Both the position numbers and the translations under genes were made by a program. From contig CALAGQ010000125.1 in the NCBI GenBank assembly GCA_937891765.1, forward strand, positions 44,067-108,066: a DNA stretch of 64,000 nt, in the 5' to 3' direction. This DNA comes from an uncultured Nitrospina sp. (GTDB lineage Bacteria > Nitrospinota > Nitrospinia > Nitrospinales > VA-1). Below, piece after piece: positions 25,547 through 34,138 of the stretch (position 1 is its first letter; each line of letters begins with the position of its first letter). The notes beneath the pieces were generated by a model. It was not told the DNA's origin and searched no databases. It worked only from the letters and a program-made list of their open reading frames with translations.

Positions 25547-25662
25547 TAAGTTCTTGAATTTCTGGGATTATAGGTTTATTCTGGAGCGGCTTTTATAGCT
25601 ATGAATAACCTGTTCATGATCTCTTGATCAGGTTCAATAACTTTTTAGTTTAGCGCTCCATA

Positions 25663-28380
25663 ATGAGTGATTTATATCAATCAAACCGCAAGCATGCTGA
25701 AACCTACCGGCAACAACTTCAAAAAAAAATAGTTTCACTTCATCAAGCTGGGCACTCGTCCGACAACGCAGAAATTGATCCGCAAAAATTTTATTTGGAC
25801 TTTAAAGACCGGGCTATTGATCTGGTCTATAAAGAAACCAACCTGCTGCAAAAAGAGTGTGGCGAATCCGACAACTGCCATCTGTTATTGCTCAAGCAAA
25901 CCGCGTTGGTCGACACACTTGTTCAAGCCAGCTTTCATTCGGCAGTCTGGTATTTCAATCATCAGCATGATAAGGAGTGGACCACACAATCCGTGCCCAT
26001 AGCCATAGTGGCTCGGGGCGGCTATGGCAGGGAGGAATTGTATTTCCGCTCGGACGTGGATATCCAAATCGTTTCACAGTCCTCTCTTAGCAAGGGCAAT
26101 AAAAAGACCGCTGAGGAAATCATCCGGCATTTTGAGTACCTGTTCGTCTTTCAGGATATTTTCCCTTCCTCCAGCAATGCCTGCTACACCGAAAATGAAA
26201 CGTTTGAGCGAGATCTTGACCCTGCCAAGGTTCCCGAGTTTTTAGCGCTTTTGGAACATCGCTTTGTAGCCGGCAACTCTCTGGTCTATAGCGAATTTAA
26301 AAGCTCCATTAAAACAGTCAGCCTGCTTTATCACGACGAAATTCAAAAACATTGCCTCAGCTATGAAGGATATTATGAAGTCCAGAATACTGTTTTTCAA
26401 CAGGAACCCAATATTAAAGAGGAAATGCGCCGCCTCTACTGGGCGCTGGTCTCTGTGCGTTTCCTGAAAAACCTGGAAACCACCAACCAGTTTGAACTGC
26501 TCAACGAATTGTTTTCCAAGAACCTGCTGAGTCCGCTTGCTTATAAGAGCATGCAAAACGGACTCCATCTTTTATCCCGGGTCCGCTTATTCCTGCACAC
26601 TTTTCAGAAAGGGTCCCACCGGGACACCATGAGCTATGAAGTTCGGGAAAAGATTGCCCTGTCTATGGGATTCGATGTTAAGACCTTTTTTCAGAAATAT
26701 TTTTTCGAGGCTGTTTATCCCCTGAAGCGGTTCAGCCGCAACCTTTACTGGGAGAGCATGGCGGCAGACACCAAGAAAAAGAAAAGCCTTTCAGAGTTCT
26801 TCTCTCTCAACACGCAGAATCAAATTTACTTCGAGAAAGACCCCGAGAGCCTTTACACCCAGGAACCTTTATGGCTCTTCAAGGTTTTTATCTGGGTCGC
26901 CGAAAGAAATTATTATTTATCCTATGAAGTGACCCGCGCCATTGAGCATCATGTTGATCAGGCCTATCCCATTTTCATGGATGAAGAATCCAAACTGGAA
27001 ATCCAGAACTGCTTCAAACGCTATATCCGGGGAAAATATTTTTCAAAAGCCCTCCGCCTGCTGCATGAGTTTGGGATATTGGGGGATTATTTCATTCCCG
27101 CATTCAACAACCTCAAAGGTATGCTGCAGGATATTTATGTGCATAAATTTCCAACGGACATCCATATCCTTTCTGCCTTGGATGTTTTAAACGGGTTGGA
27201 GTTTCGTGACACTGCCGACCCCTTTCTGGCAGAGCTTTATCATTCGCAAAGGGATAAGACAGCCATTAAGCTGGCCGTTTTACTGCATGACATCGGCAAA
27301 GGCGTAAAGGTTGGCGACCAGAATGAAGAGCTGGTCGGCGCCAGAATGATTCCTCAGATTTTGAACAACCTGGGTTATAACGACAAACCCAAAAGGGTGG
27401 ACGATGTTGCTTTTTTAGTGGAAAAACATTTAACCATGTATGACCTGATGCTTCTCGACCCGGAAGCCGATGACACCTACGACATGGTGCTCGACCTCGT
27501 CAACCACGACAAGGAAAGACTCAAGATGCTGATCCTGCTCACCCACTCGGATCGCGGTGGAACCAAGATGGACATGTCTTCCTCACAGATCAAACAATTA
27601 AAACTATTTTACCAATACACCCTTCACCACAAGAAACGGGAAAGTGTCCCCAATCACATAAAACTGGAGTTCCTGAAGATGGTTCGCCTGCCCCGGGAAC
27701 TGCAGTCGCAATTGGAAATCTATTATAAATTTATCCAATCGAGGGAACCTTTTTTGGCAGAAATTCTTTTTAATCCGGGGCAACCTTCTGAACTGGTCGT
27801 CTGCACTCAGGATACCCGGGGAGTCCTTCACAGAATTTCTGCGGTACTGGCATTTAACCAGTTGGATATTGTCGAAGCCAATATTCAAACCTTGCACGAC
27901 AAGGTTTTTGATGTTTTTAAAGTTATTGACTCTACTGGCAAAACTATAGACTACGGCGATTTCTTTTTTATCCAACAACGCCTCCAGGAAGATTTGCGTC
28001 GAATCTTTATTGACAAAGAGCCGCTGGCGTCTATATTCAAAGGACGGTCTGTGGCCAATGTTTCAGAGAAACCGCATTTTCAGGAAGTTAAATTGAAAAT
28101 GAAAACCATAGGACGGTCCGTTAAATTAACGACTCACAATTTGCCGGGCACATTCATGATGGAAACCAAAGTATTCTCAGACGCTCATATGGAATGCCAG
28201 AAAGCCGTCCTCCACACCAGCCAGGGTTCCGCTTCCAATGTTTTTTACCTGCGCCCCGAGGATGTAGAAAAAATCATGAATAACGAGGAACACTTTATTC
28301 AAACTTTTAAAAAATCCCTGCGACCTCTGATAACCGGAGAACCGTTATTTTTACAAGAAGAGCTAACACCCAGCTCATAA
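25663..28380 (+). CDS. glnD: [Protein-PII] uridylyltransferase / uridylyl-removing enzyme
   Basis: 905 residues, full length. An N-terminal nucleotidyltransferase domain shows RGGYGREELYFRSDVD (Gly119-Gly120, metal-binding Asp131 and Asp133). A GlnE-type helical region and an HD hydrolase domain (LLHDIGKG near residue 540) follow, then two ACT domains (~705-775 and ~805-885) that sense glutamine. GlnD uridylylates PII when nitrogen is scarce and removes UMP when glutamine is high, setting glutamine synthetase activity and NtrC signalling. No PII gene is in the window. It is the first gene of a possible unit with the TPR protein 9 bases downstream. Confidence 0.95.
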   Translation: MSDLYQSNRKHAETYRQQLQKKIVSLHQAGHSSDNAEIDPQKFYLDFKDRAIDLVYKETNLLQKECGESDNCHLLLLKQTALVDTLVQASFHSAVWYFNHQHDKEWTTQSVPIAIVARGGYGREELYFRSDVDIQIVSQSSLSKGNKKTAEEIIRHFEYLFVFQDIFPSSSNACYTENETFERDLDPAKVPEFLALLEHRFVAGNSLVYSEFKSSIKTVSLLYHDEIQKHCLSYEGYYEVQNTVFQQEPNIKEEMRRLYWALVSVRFLKNLETTNQFELLNELFSKNLLSPLAYKSMQNGLHLLSRVRLFLHTFQKGSHRDTMSYEVREKIALSMGFDVKTFFQKYFFEAVYPLKRFSRNLYWESMAADTKKKKSLSEFFSLNTQNQIYFEKDPESLYTQEPLWLFKVFIWVAERNYYLSYEVTRAIEHHVDQAYPIFMDEESKLEIQNCFKRYIRGKYFSKALRLLHEFGILGDYFIPAFNNLKGMLQDIYVHKFPTDIHILSALDVLNGLEFRDTADPFLAELYHSQRDKTAIKLAVLLHDIGKGVKVGDQNEELVGARMIPQILNNLGYNDKPKRVDDVAFLVEKHLTMYDLMLLDPEADDTYDMVLDLVNHDKERLKMLILLTHSDRGGTKMDMSSSQIKQLKLFYQYTLHHKKRESVPNHIKLEFLKMVRLPRELQSQLEIYYKFIQSREPFLAEILFNPGQPSELVVCTQDTRGVLHRISAVLAFNQLDIVEANIQTLHDKVFDVFKVIDSTGKTIDYGDFFFIQQRLQEDLRRIFIDKEPLASIFKGRSVANVSEKPHFQEVKLKMKTIGRSVKLTTHNLPGTFMMETKVFSDAHMECQKAVLHTSQGSASNVFYLRPEDVEKIMNNEEHFIQTFKKSLRPLITGEPLFLQEELTPSS

Positions 28381-28389
28381 ATATCTATC

Positions 28390-29046
28390 ATGAAGCCTCT
28401 TTGGTTTATAAAAATTGCCCTGTGTCTCTTCTTGCTGCCTTCCCTGGCTTTAGCTGAGGAACCTTACAAGGGCTCACTGGAAAAAGCCCGGAGTCTGGAT
28501 AAAGAAGAGTTTTTTGAAGATGCCATCAATTACTGGCAAAAAACTCTTGACGAAAATCCTCCCCCGAGCATCATCCTTTACGCCAAACTTAAACTCACGA
28601 ATACGTACTCACATCTGGGGCAATTGGATAAAGCCGTCGAGGTTTCCAGATCGCTTACAGAGTCCAACCCCGATCACTACGACTCTTGGTTTCATTTCGC
28701 CAATTCCCTTGCGGCCTTAAAGCAATATTCCCAGGCCGCCAAAGCCTTCAAAAAGACAATCACATTAAAACCCGAAGAAGGATTGGGCCGGGTTGGGCTG
28801 GCCTTTGCATATTTTGGCGATCAGAAACCGGATTCCGCAGTCGAAGAATTCAGAAAGGCCATGAAAATTTTTAAGGCTAATAAAAATATCTCTTGGTACC
28901 GGGACTCTCGTCTCGCTATCAATCAGATAAAAGGGTTCGCCCGCTTCCCTCCCAAATTTGCCGACCTCTGGTTGGGGAATAACCTCAAAAGGGTTCAAGA
29001 CACTTATATGGACGCGGTTCTCGATCTGAACAACCTGCTGAATTAA
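28390..29046 (+). CDS. Exported TPR protein
   Basis: 218 residues: signal peptide (MKPLWFIKIALCLFLLPSLA, cleavage at ALAEE) and four to five tetratricopeptide units (~25-165), best seen at KLTNTYSHLGQLDKAVEV, FHFANSLAALKQYSQAAKAF and GRVGLAFAYFGDQKPDSAVEEF. It probably serves as a periplasmic scaffold. It begins 9 bases after glnD, but its function need not be linked to nitrogen control. Confidence 0.78.
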   Translation: MKPLWFIKIALCLFLLPSLALAEEPYKGSLEKARSLDKEEFFEDAINYWQKTLDENPPPSIILYAKLKLTNTYSHLGQLDKAVEVSRSLTESNPDHYDSWFHFANSLAALKQYSQAAKAFKKTITLKPEEGLGRVGLAFAYFGDQKPDSAVEEFRKAMKIFKANKNISWYRDSRLAINQIKGFARFPPKFADLWLGNNLKRVQDTYMDAVLDLNNLLN

Positions 29047-29102
29047 GGGTTATTGAACCCTCCCTTAATTCCCACCAAGCCTTCTATAAAATCCCCTCAC
29101 AT

Positions 29103-29124
29103 GACATTAAAAAATTTTAATGTC
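29103..29124. promoter_or_regulatory. 22-bp perfect palindrome
   Basis: GACATTAAAA-AA-TTTTAATGTC, followed by a TTAATACT direct repeat. It lies between the TPR gene and the arginine dihydrolase-like gene, about 240 bases before the latter. Its form fits a dimeric repressor site; no binding protein is known. Confidence 0.4.
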
Positions 29125-29186
29125 GGATTAATACTTTTTTAATACTAATCTTATAGAATTCATACAGTACTTTTCTCCTCCTTTCG

Positions 29187-29225
29187 GGGGGAACGGACTC
29201 GGTTCCATGACCAAGTCCTTCCCCC
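29187..29225. repeat. Strong G+C-rich hairpin
   Basis: Stem GGGGGAA(C)GGACTCGGT against ACCAAGTCCTTCCCCC with one bulged C and one mismatch, loop TCCATG. It is 14 bases upstream of a second strong hairpin. Confidence 0.6.
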
Positions 29226-29239
29226 GTCTCCTCCACTTG

Positions 29240-29287
29240 AGGGGGACAGGCGGTTTTCCAAGCCCGCCTGTCCCCCTTTTGTTTTTT
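29240..29287 (+). terminator. Rho-independent terminator after the glnD-TPR unit
   Basis: A perfect 14-bp stem AGGGGGACAGGCGG / CCGCCTGTCCCCCT with a 10-base loop, followed by TTTGTTTTTT. Confidence 0.8.
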
Positions 29288-29363
29288 ACCTTCCATTTTG
29301 GAACCCAAGCCGTCAGGGGAAACATCTAAATAAATAGTAGATATTCTTGTTCGGAGGGGAGTG

Positions 29364-30176
29364 ATGAACTCTCGATTTCTCATGTGCGCCCCGGATTATT
29401 TTGGGGTGGAATACAGCATTAATCCCTGGATGACCCATAATCTGGGACGCGTTGACCCGGACAAGGCCAAAAAACAGTGGCACCGTCTATTTGAAACCCT
29501 GTCCAAATTCGCCAGAGTTGAATTGCTGAAACCCCGGCCGCATGCCCCCGATATGGTTTTTACCGCCAATGCCGGCCTGATTAGAAATGATGCATTCATT
29601 CCCAGCCATTTTCAACATTTAGAACGGCGCCGGGAAGAAACCCATTTCAGGAAATGGTTTCGCATGATGGGTTACCGCCTTAAAGATTTGGCCAGCCCTG
29701 TCCGTTTTGAAGGAGAGGGGGACGCCCTGTTTCAACCCGAGAGCAACCTGTTGTGGATGGGTTACGGGTTTCGAACCGACCTGCGGTCGCATGACCTGCT
29801 CAAAAAATTATTCCTCCTGCGTGTCATAACGCTACAACTTGTAGATCCACGGTTTTATCATTTGGACACCTGCTTTTGTCCTCTGTCAGGGAACCGGGTC
29901 ATGTATTATCCGGGCGCGTTCAGCACGGATTCTCTGCAATCCATCCGGGCAAATATTCCCGCCCAAAATCGCATCGAAATAGCTGAGGAGGATGCTCTTC
30001 ACTTCGCATGCAATGCCATCGCCATAGAAAACAACCTGATTTTGAATCATGCCAGCCCCGGCCTGATACACCGACTACAGTCGTTAGGCTACCGGGTTAT
30101 CCTTAATCCCGTGGGCGAATTTTTAAAATCAGGCGGCAGCAATAAATGTCTCGCTCTCTCTTTAACCCATCGTTAA
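29364..30176 (+). CDS. Arginine dihydrolase-like enzyme (ArgZ/AgrE catalytic domain), stand-alone
   Basis: 270-residue member of the guanidine-modifying (amidinotransferase) superfamily. Along its whole length it resembles the N-terminal catalytic domain of cyanobacterial arginine dihydrolase ArgZ/AgrE, which turns arginine into ornithine, CO2 and two NH3. Visible sites are Asn20 (INPWM), Asn69 (FTANAGL), the FEGEGDAL acid segment, His166 (YHLDTCFCPL) and the nucleophile Cys262 (GGSNKCLAL). The Asn at 69, where deiminases of this fold usually have a different residue, is the reported ArgZ hallmark. The C-terminal ornithine cyclodeaminase-like part of AgrE is absent. A dimethylarginine hydrolase is the main alternative. 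ATG 29364 has GGAGGGG 6 bases upstream. Confidence 0.78.
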   Translation: MNSRFLMCAPDYFGVEYSINPWMTHNLGRVDPDKAKKQWHRLFETLSKFARVELLKPRPHAPDMVFTANAGLIRNDAFIPSHFQHLERRREETHFRKWFRMMGYRLKDLASPVRFEGEGDALFQPESNLLWMGYGFRTDLRSHDLLKKLFLLRVITLQLVDPRFYHLDTCFCPLSGNRVMYYPGAFSTDSLQSIRANIPAQNRIEIAEEDALHFACNAIAIENNLILNHASPGLIHRLQSLGYRVILNPVGEFLKSGGSNKCLALSLTHR

Positions 30177-30422
30177 AATAAATCCGACAAAACCCAATAT
30201 ATTCAGCTGCTTGCCTAATGAAGGGTTCATATTTTCATAAATTTAAGCTACAATGCGCTCTAAATTAGCATAATTAGAGTGGGAGAGACCTTCTCAAGAG
30301 GTTGAACTGCACTTTTCGCTACACAGTAAATTATTTCTTGGCCAAAACAGGCCTGACATTGACTTAAACCAGAAAGTTTTTCCACCCCGGCAAAACTTCT
30401 AGGAAAAAATAAAACTAAATTT

Positions 30423-31001
30423 ATGGCTCGAAAATCTAAATACAATCTGGTGTGGATGGATCTGGAGATGACCGGTCTGGATGCGGAAAAAGAAGTCATC
30501 ATTGAAATCGCCACCCTGATTACTGACAGCGAATTGAATATTCTTGAAGAGGGTCCCTGCATCGCCATTCACCAAAGAGACGAAATTTTGGACAAGATGG
30601 ATGAATGGAACACCAAGCACCACAATGCATCGGGCCTGGTCAAGCGGGTTCGCGAATCCCTGATAAGTCAGGAGGAGGCCGAAAAAAGGACGTTGGAGTT
30701 TATCAAGAAATACTGTCCTAAAGGCACATCCCCTTTATGTGGAAACTCCATCAATCAGGACCGAAAATTTCTCACTAAATACATGAGCGAATTGCATGAA
30801 TATTTCCACTACAGAAGCATTGATGTAACCTCCGTCAAAGAACTGGTGCACCGCTGGTACCCGGACGGTCCCAAATTTCCCAAAAAAAGTAATGAACATA
30901 TGGCCCTCACAGATATCCGGGAATCTCTTAAGGAACTTGTCTTTTATCGACAACATTATTTCATTGGCCGTGAAGCCAACGTAGCCCAGCCTGTAACCTG
31001 A
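30423..31001 (+). CDS. orn: Oligoribonuclease
   Basis: 192 residues, DEDDh exonuclease. [10 protein letters not shown] supplies the first Asp/Glu, [10 protein letters not shown] the second Asp, and [12 protein letters not shown] the catalytic His with final Asp. It degrades 2-5 nt RNA and pGpG to mononucleotides and is the last step of mRNA decay and c-di-GMP turnover. The length is slightly above the usual ~180. It is followed 21 bases later by a small membrane-anchored protein gene on the same strand. Confidence 0.96.
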   Translation: MARKSKYNLVWMDLEMTGLDAEKEVIIEIATLITDSELNILEEGPCIAIHQRDEILDKMDEWNTKHHNASGLVKRVRESLISQEEAEKRTLEFIKKYCPKGTSPLCGNSINQDRKFLTKYMSELHEYFHYRSIDVTSVKELVHRWYPDGPKFPKKSNEHMALTDIRESLKELVFYRQHYFIGREANVAQPVT

Positions 31002-31022
31002 AAACCAACAAACATCCCCACC

Positions 31023-31292
31023 ATGAATAAAGGCGCAATCATCACCTTGGTATTTCTCGCTTTCGTTGCCAGCGTTTCCATTGATCTTCTGTGGACCGGC
31101 AACAAATATCAATGCGAAGTCTGCATCAAGTACAAGGACCAGATAGTGTGCCAGAAGGTAAAAGGCATGGCCAAGGACGACACCATCATGACTGGCATGA
31201 GTACAGCCTGTGCTAAAGTGGCGAACGGCATGACAGAGTCCATAGAATGCCAGGCCCAGCCTCTTGAAAAAATGGAGTGCAAGGAAATTTAA
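31023..31292 (+). CDS. Small Cys-containing membrane-anchored or exported protein
   Basis: 89 residues: N-terminal hydrophobic segment (AIITLVFLAFVASVSIDLLW) and a short soluble tail with six cysteines arranged CEVC...C...C...C...C. If exported, these could form disulfides or bind a metal. No family recognised. It follows orn by 21 bases and is likely co-transcribed. Confidence 0.6.
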   Translation: MNKGAIITLVFLAFVASVSIDLLWTGNKYQCEVCIKYKDQIVCQKVKGMAKDDTIMTGMSTACAKVANGMTESIECQAQPLEKMECKEI

Positions 31293-31332
31293 ATCCCACC
31301 CTCGCCTCAAAAACCAAGAAGAGAAAATACCC

Positions 31333-31512
31333 TTGAAACCTCAAAATCTTTTCTCCCCGTCTTCTTACAAGCTTTTCGGTTACAGTTTTTTAATCCTTTT
31401 TTTTGAACTGGCATTAATTCGTTTCATTCCCTCCAACGTCAGGATCACCGCCTATTTTATAAACCTCGTGCTGGTCGCGGCTTTTCTGGTTCACGGACGC
31501 GAAAAAAATTAG
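31333..31512 (+). pseudogene. N-terminal fragment of a spermidine-synthase-like membrane protein
   Basis: Sixty residues from TTG 31333. The run FFELALIRFIPSNVRITAYF followed by INLVLVAAFL closely resembles the first two membrane helices of large (~700 aa) polytopic proteins with a spermidine-synthase-like domain. After AAFL the frame turns into VHGREKN and stops, where the full protein continues with further helices. It is best read as a truncated remnant; a functional two-helix mini-protein is less likely. Confidence 0.55.
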
Positions 31513-32213
31513 GAACAAATCAGGTCATACACTTCCTGATATTTCTCTTCCACATTGCCCATATTAAAACGAAATCGGTCCTTGTCCATTTTCTCATTGG
31601 TCTCCCAATGCCACAGGCGACATCCATCCGGGCTGATCTCGTCTCCTAGAAGAACCTCGCCCTTATGCCGACCAAACTCCACCTTAAAATCTACCAGACG
31701 AATTTTCCGGGCTTTAAAAAACTCGATCATCAGGTTATTGATTTTGAGACCTTCTGACTTCAAAATCTCCACTTCTTGCTTAGTGGCCCAGCCAAAAACA
31801 TCAACATGGCACTCATTGATCATCGGGTCACCTAGTGGATCACTCTTGTAAAAAAATTCTAGAATCGGCTTTTCCAGCACCCGCCCTTCCTCAATGCCCA
31901 ATCTTTTACATAAACTTCCGGCTGCAACATTGCGCAACACCACTTCTACGGGAATGATATCCAGCTTTTTCACCAGCATTTCCCTGTCGTTGAGATTTTT
32001 AACGAAATGGGTTTTAATGCCTTCACTTTCCAGAAACTGAAAAATCCGACTTGAGACATGGTTGTTCATCACACCCTTGTCAATGATGGTTCCTTTTTTC
32101 ACTCCGTTGAAAGCCGAAGCATCATCCTTGAAATACTGAATCATCAAATCATCATCAGAAGTGGCGTAAAGGATCTTGGCTTTGCCTTCATATAGTTTTT
32201 CTAAACGTTCCAT
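31509..32213 (-). CDS. purC: Phosphoribosylaminoimidazole-succinocarboxamide synthase (SAICAR synthetase)
   Basis: 234 residues, standard bacterial length. Start KLYEGKAKILYAT is the ATP-binding strand; VRNVAAGSLCKRLGIEEG and DFKVEFGRHKGEVLLGDEISPD are signature segments. It joins aspartate to CAIR in purine synthesis. It lies 10 bases downstream of purB and is surely co-transcribed; PurB carries out the next step on its product, then acts again in AMP synthesis. Confidence 0.97.
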   Translation of the reverse strand: MERLEKLYEGKAKILYATSDDDLMIQYFKDDASAFNGVKKGTIIDKGVMNNHVSSRIFQFLESEGIKTHFVKNLNDREMLVKKLDIIPVEVVLRNVAAGSLCKRLGIEEGRVLEKPILEFFYKSDPLGDPMINECHVDVFGWATKQEVEILKSEGLKINNLMIEFFKARKIRLVDFKVEFGRHKGEVLLGDEISPDGCRLWHWETNEKMDKDRFRFNMGNVEEKYQEVYDLICS

Positions 32214-32223
32214 AATCTATCTC

Positions 32224-33519
32224 TTATTTTTTAAAGACCCGCTTGAAAATGCGGTCTATATTTTTAAATTGGGTTTTTAATTGGAAAGCCTTATCAATCT
32301 CTCCAGCAGATAAAAGTTTGCGAATATCTTTATCTTTTTTCAATGACGTTAAAAAATCTTTTCCCTCGGTCCAGCTTTGCATGGCGTTTTTCTGCACCAG
32401 TCTATATGCGACTTCCCGGGTGATGCCCTTTCTCACCAGGGCGAGTAAAACGCTCTGCGAATAAATCAGGCCTCCTGTTTGCTCCAGATTGCGCATCATG
32501 TTCTCAGGGTAAACCATCAACCGATCCATCATCGACGTCATTTTCTTCAACATATAATGGATCAAAATCGTGCTGTCCGGTCCGATCACCCGCTCCACCG
32601 AAGAATGGCTGATATCCCGTTCGTGCCAGAGCGGCATATTCTCCATGGCCGCAAAAGCGTTGGCCCGAACCACTCGCGCCAGACCACACATCTGCTCGGA
32701 AACAATCGGGTTGCGCTTGTGCGGCATTGCCGATGAACCTTTTTGTCCGCTGGAAAAAAACTCCTCCGCTTCCAGCACCTCTGTCCTCTGCATGTGACGG
32801 ATTTCGGTGGCAATTTTATCAATCGTTCCGGCAAGAATAGCAAGAGTGCTGAAGAACTCTGCATGGCGGTCACGCTGAATCACCTGACTGGAAACCGGCG
32901 CCGGTTTCAATCCCAGTTTGGAACAAACATATTCTTCAACGTCCGGGTCGATGCAGGCAAAGGTTCCTACTGCGCCGGAGATCTGCCCATAGGCAATGGT
33001 TTGTCTCGCCCGTTTGAGTCGTTCGATATTGCGCTTGGTTTCTTCATACCAATTGGCAATTTTTAATCCAAATGTTAAAGGCTCGGCGTGAATACCATGC
33101 GACCGGCCGATGACGGGCGTGAGTTTGTATTTCTTCGCCTGCTTTTCCAGCACATCTTTAAACGCCGTGAGCTCTTTCAAAATCAGGGTTGCAGATTGTT
33201 TCATCTGCACCGCCAAAGCGGTATCCAGAACATCGGAGGACGTCATCCCCATATGCATGTATCGGGCTGATTCCCCGACATGTTCCGCCACGCAGGTCAA
33301 AAACGCGATGACATCGTGTTTGACTTCCCGTTCAATTTCATCAATGCGCTCCACATTGAATCGGGATTTTGTTTGAATGTCTTTCAAGGCGGATTTGGGG
33401 ATCTCTCCCTTTTTGGCCAATGCCTCACACGCCAAAATTTCTATTTTCAGCCAGATTTTAAATTTATTTTCCGGCTCCCAAATGGCCGCCATTTCAGGCA
33501 ATGAGTATCGTGGTATCAA
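32224..33519 (-). CDS. purB: Adenylosuccinate lyase
   Basis: 431 residues of the fumarase/aspartase superfamily. The signature loop GSSAMPHKRNP (about 262-272) holds the catalytic Ser; TSSDVLDTALA and the His in GRSHGIHAEP complete the active site. It removes fumarate from SAICAR and from adenylosuccinate in purine biosynthesis. It heads the purB-purC operon; the divergent gene at 33644 leaves a 124-base shared promoter region. Confidence 0.97.
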   Translation of the reverse strand: MIPRYSLPEMAAIWEPENKFKIWLKIEILACEALAKKGEIPKSALKDIQTKSRFNVERIDEIEREVKHDVIAFLTCVAEHVGESARYMHMGMTSSDVLDTALAVQMKQSATLILKELTAFKDVLEKQAKKYKLTPVIGRSHGIHAEPLTFGLKIANWYEETKRNIERLKRARQTIAYGQISGAVGTFACIDPDVEEYVCSKLGLKPAPVSSQVIQRDRHAEFFSTLAILAGTIDKIATEIRHMQRTEVLEAEEFFSSGQKGSSAMPHKRNPIVSEQMCGLARVVRANAFAAMENMPLWHERDISHSSVERVIGPDSTILIHYMLKKMTSMMDRLMVYPENMMRNLEQTGGLIYSQSVLLALVRKGITREVAYRLVQKNAMQSWTEGKDFLTSLKKDKDIRKLLSAGEIDKAFQLKTQFKNIDRIFKRVFKK

Positions 33520-33643
33520 TGTTCAGTTTCCTTGAATAATAAGTCGGGGATCAAAGTTCAGGTTGAATATATGCAGAAAAATTCTTTATTATGGTAAGAA
33601 TATTTGTGCATATATTAAACGCAATTGCCCGGTAAATCAATAA

Positions 33644-34138
33644 ATGAACTCAACCGTAGAAGTCTGCTTTGTATGTCTTGGAAATATTTGCCGTTCCCCG
33701 CTTGCCCAGGGCGTTTTTGAGGCCCTCGTCAATCAGGAAGGCCTGCAGGATCGCATCATTATAAGTTCCGCCGGGGTCGGCAACTGGCATGTGGGGAACC
33801 CTCCAGACGCCCGAATGCAGGAAACCGCGCGCGAACACGGCATCCATCTCAATAGTCGGGCGCGCCAGTTTCAGAGCTCCGATTTCAAGCGGATGGACCT
33901 GGTGCTGGCCATGGACCACAGCAACCTGAGCGACCTGCAACGGATGCGGCCCGCACCAGAACTGCGTGACAAGCTTTTCCTCTTTCGTTCTTTCGACCCG
34001 GAACACAATAACGACCTCGAAGTGCCCGACCCTTATTACGGCGGCGGCAAAGGCTTTGAAACGGTTTACCAGATCGTTGAACGAACCTGCCCGAAAGTTC
34101 TGGAACACCTGAAAACCAAGCTAGCTAAAAAAGCATGA
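33644..34138 (+). CDS. Low-molecular-weight protein-tyrosine phosphatase family
   Basis: 164 residues. The P-loop VCLGNICRSPLAQGVFE is C-x5-R (CLGNICR) and the general acid Asp is in EVPDPYYGG, both at family positions. LMW phosphatases act on phosphotyrosine or on small phospho-compounds. The stop overlaps the ATG of a fructosamine-kinase gene by 4 bases. LMW-PTP/fructosamine-kinase pairs are known in bacteria, where the phosphatase removes 5-phosphates from glycated amines so the kinase can repair them; that role is likely here. Confidence 0.9.
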   Translation: MNSTVEVCFVCLGNICRSPLAQGVFEALVNQEGLQDRIIISSAGVGNWHVGNPPDARMQETAREHGIHLNSRARQFQSSDFKRMDLVLAMDHSNLSDLQRMRPAPELRDKLFLFRSFDPEHNNDLEVPDPYYGGGKGFETVYQIVERTCPKVLEHLKTKLAKKA

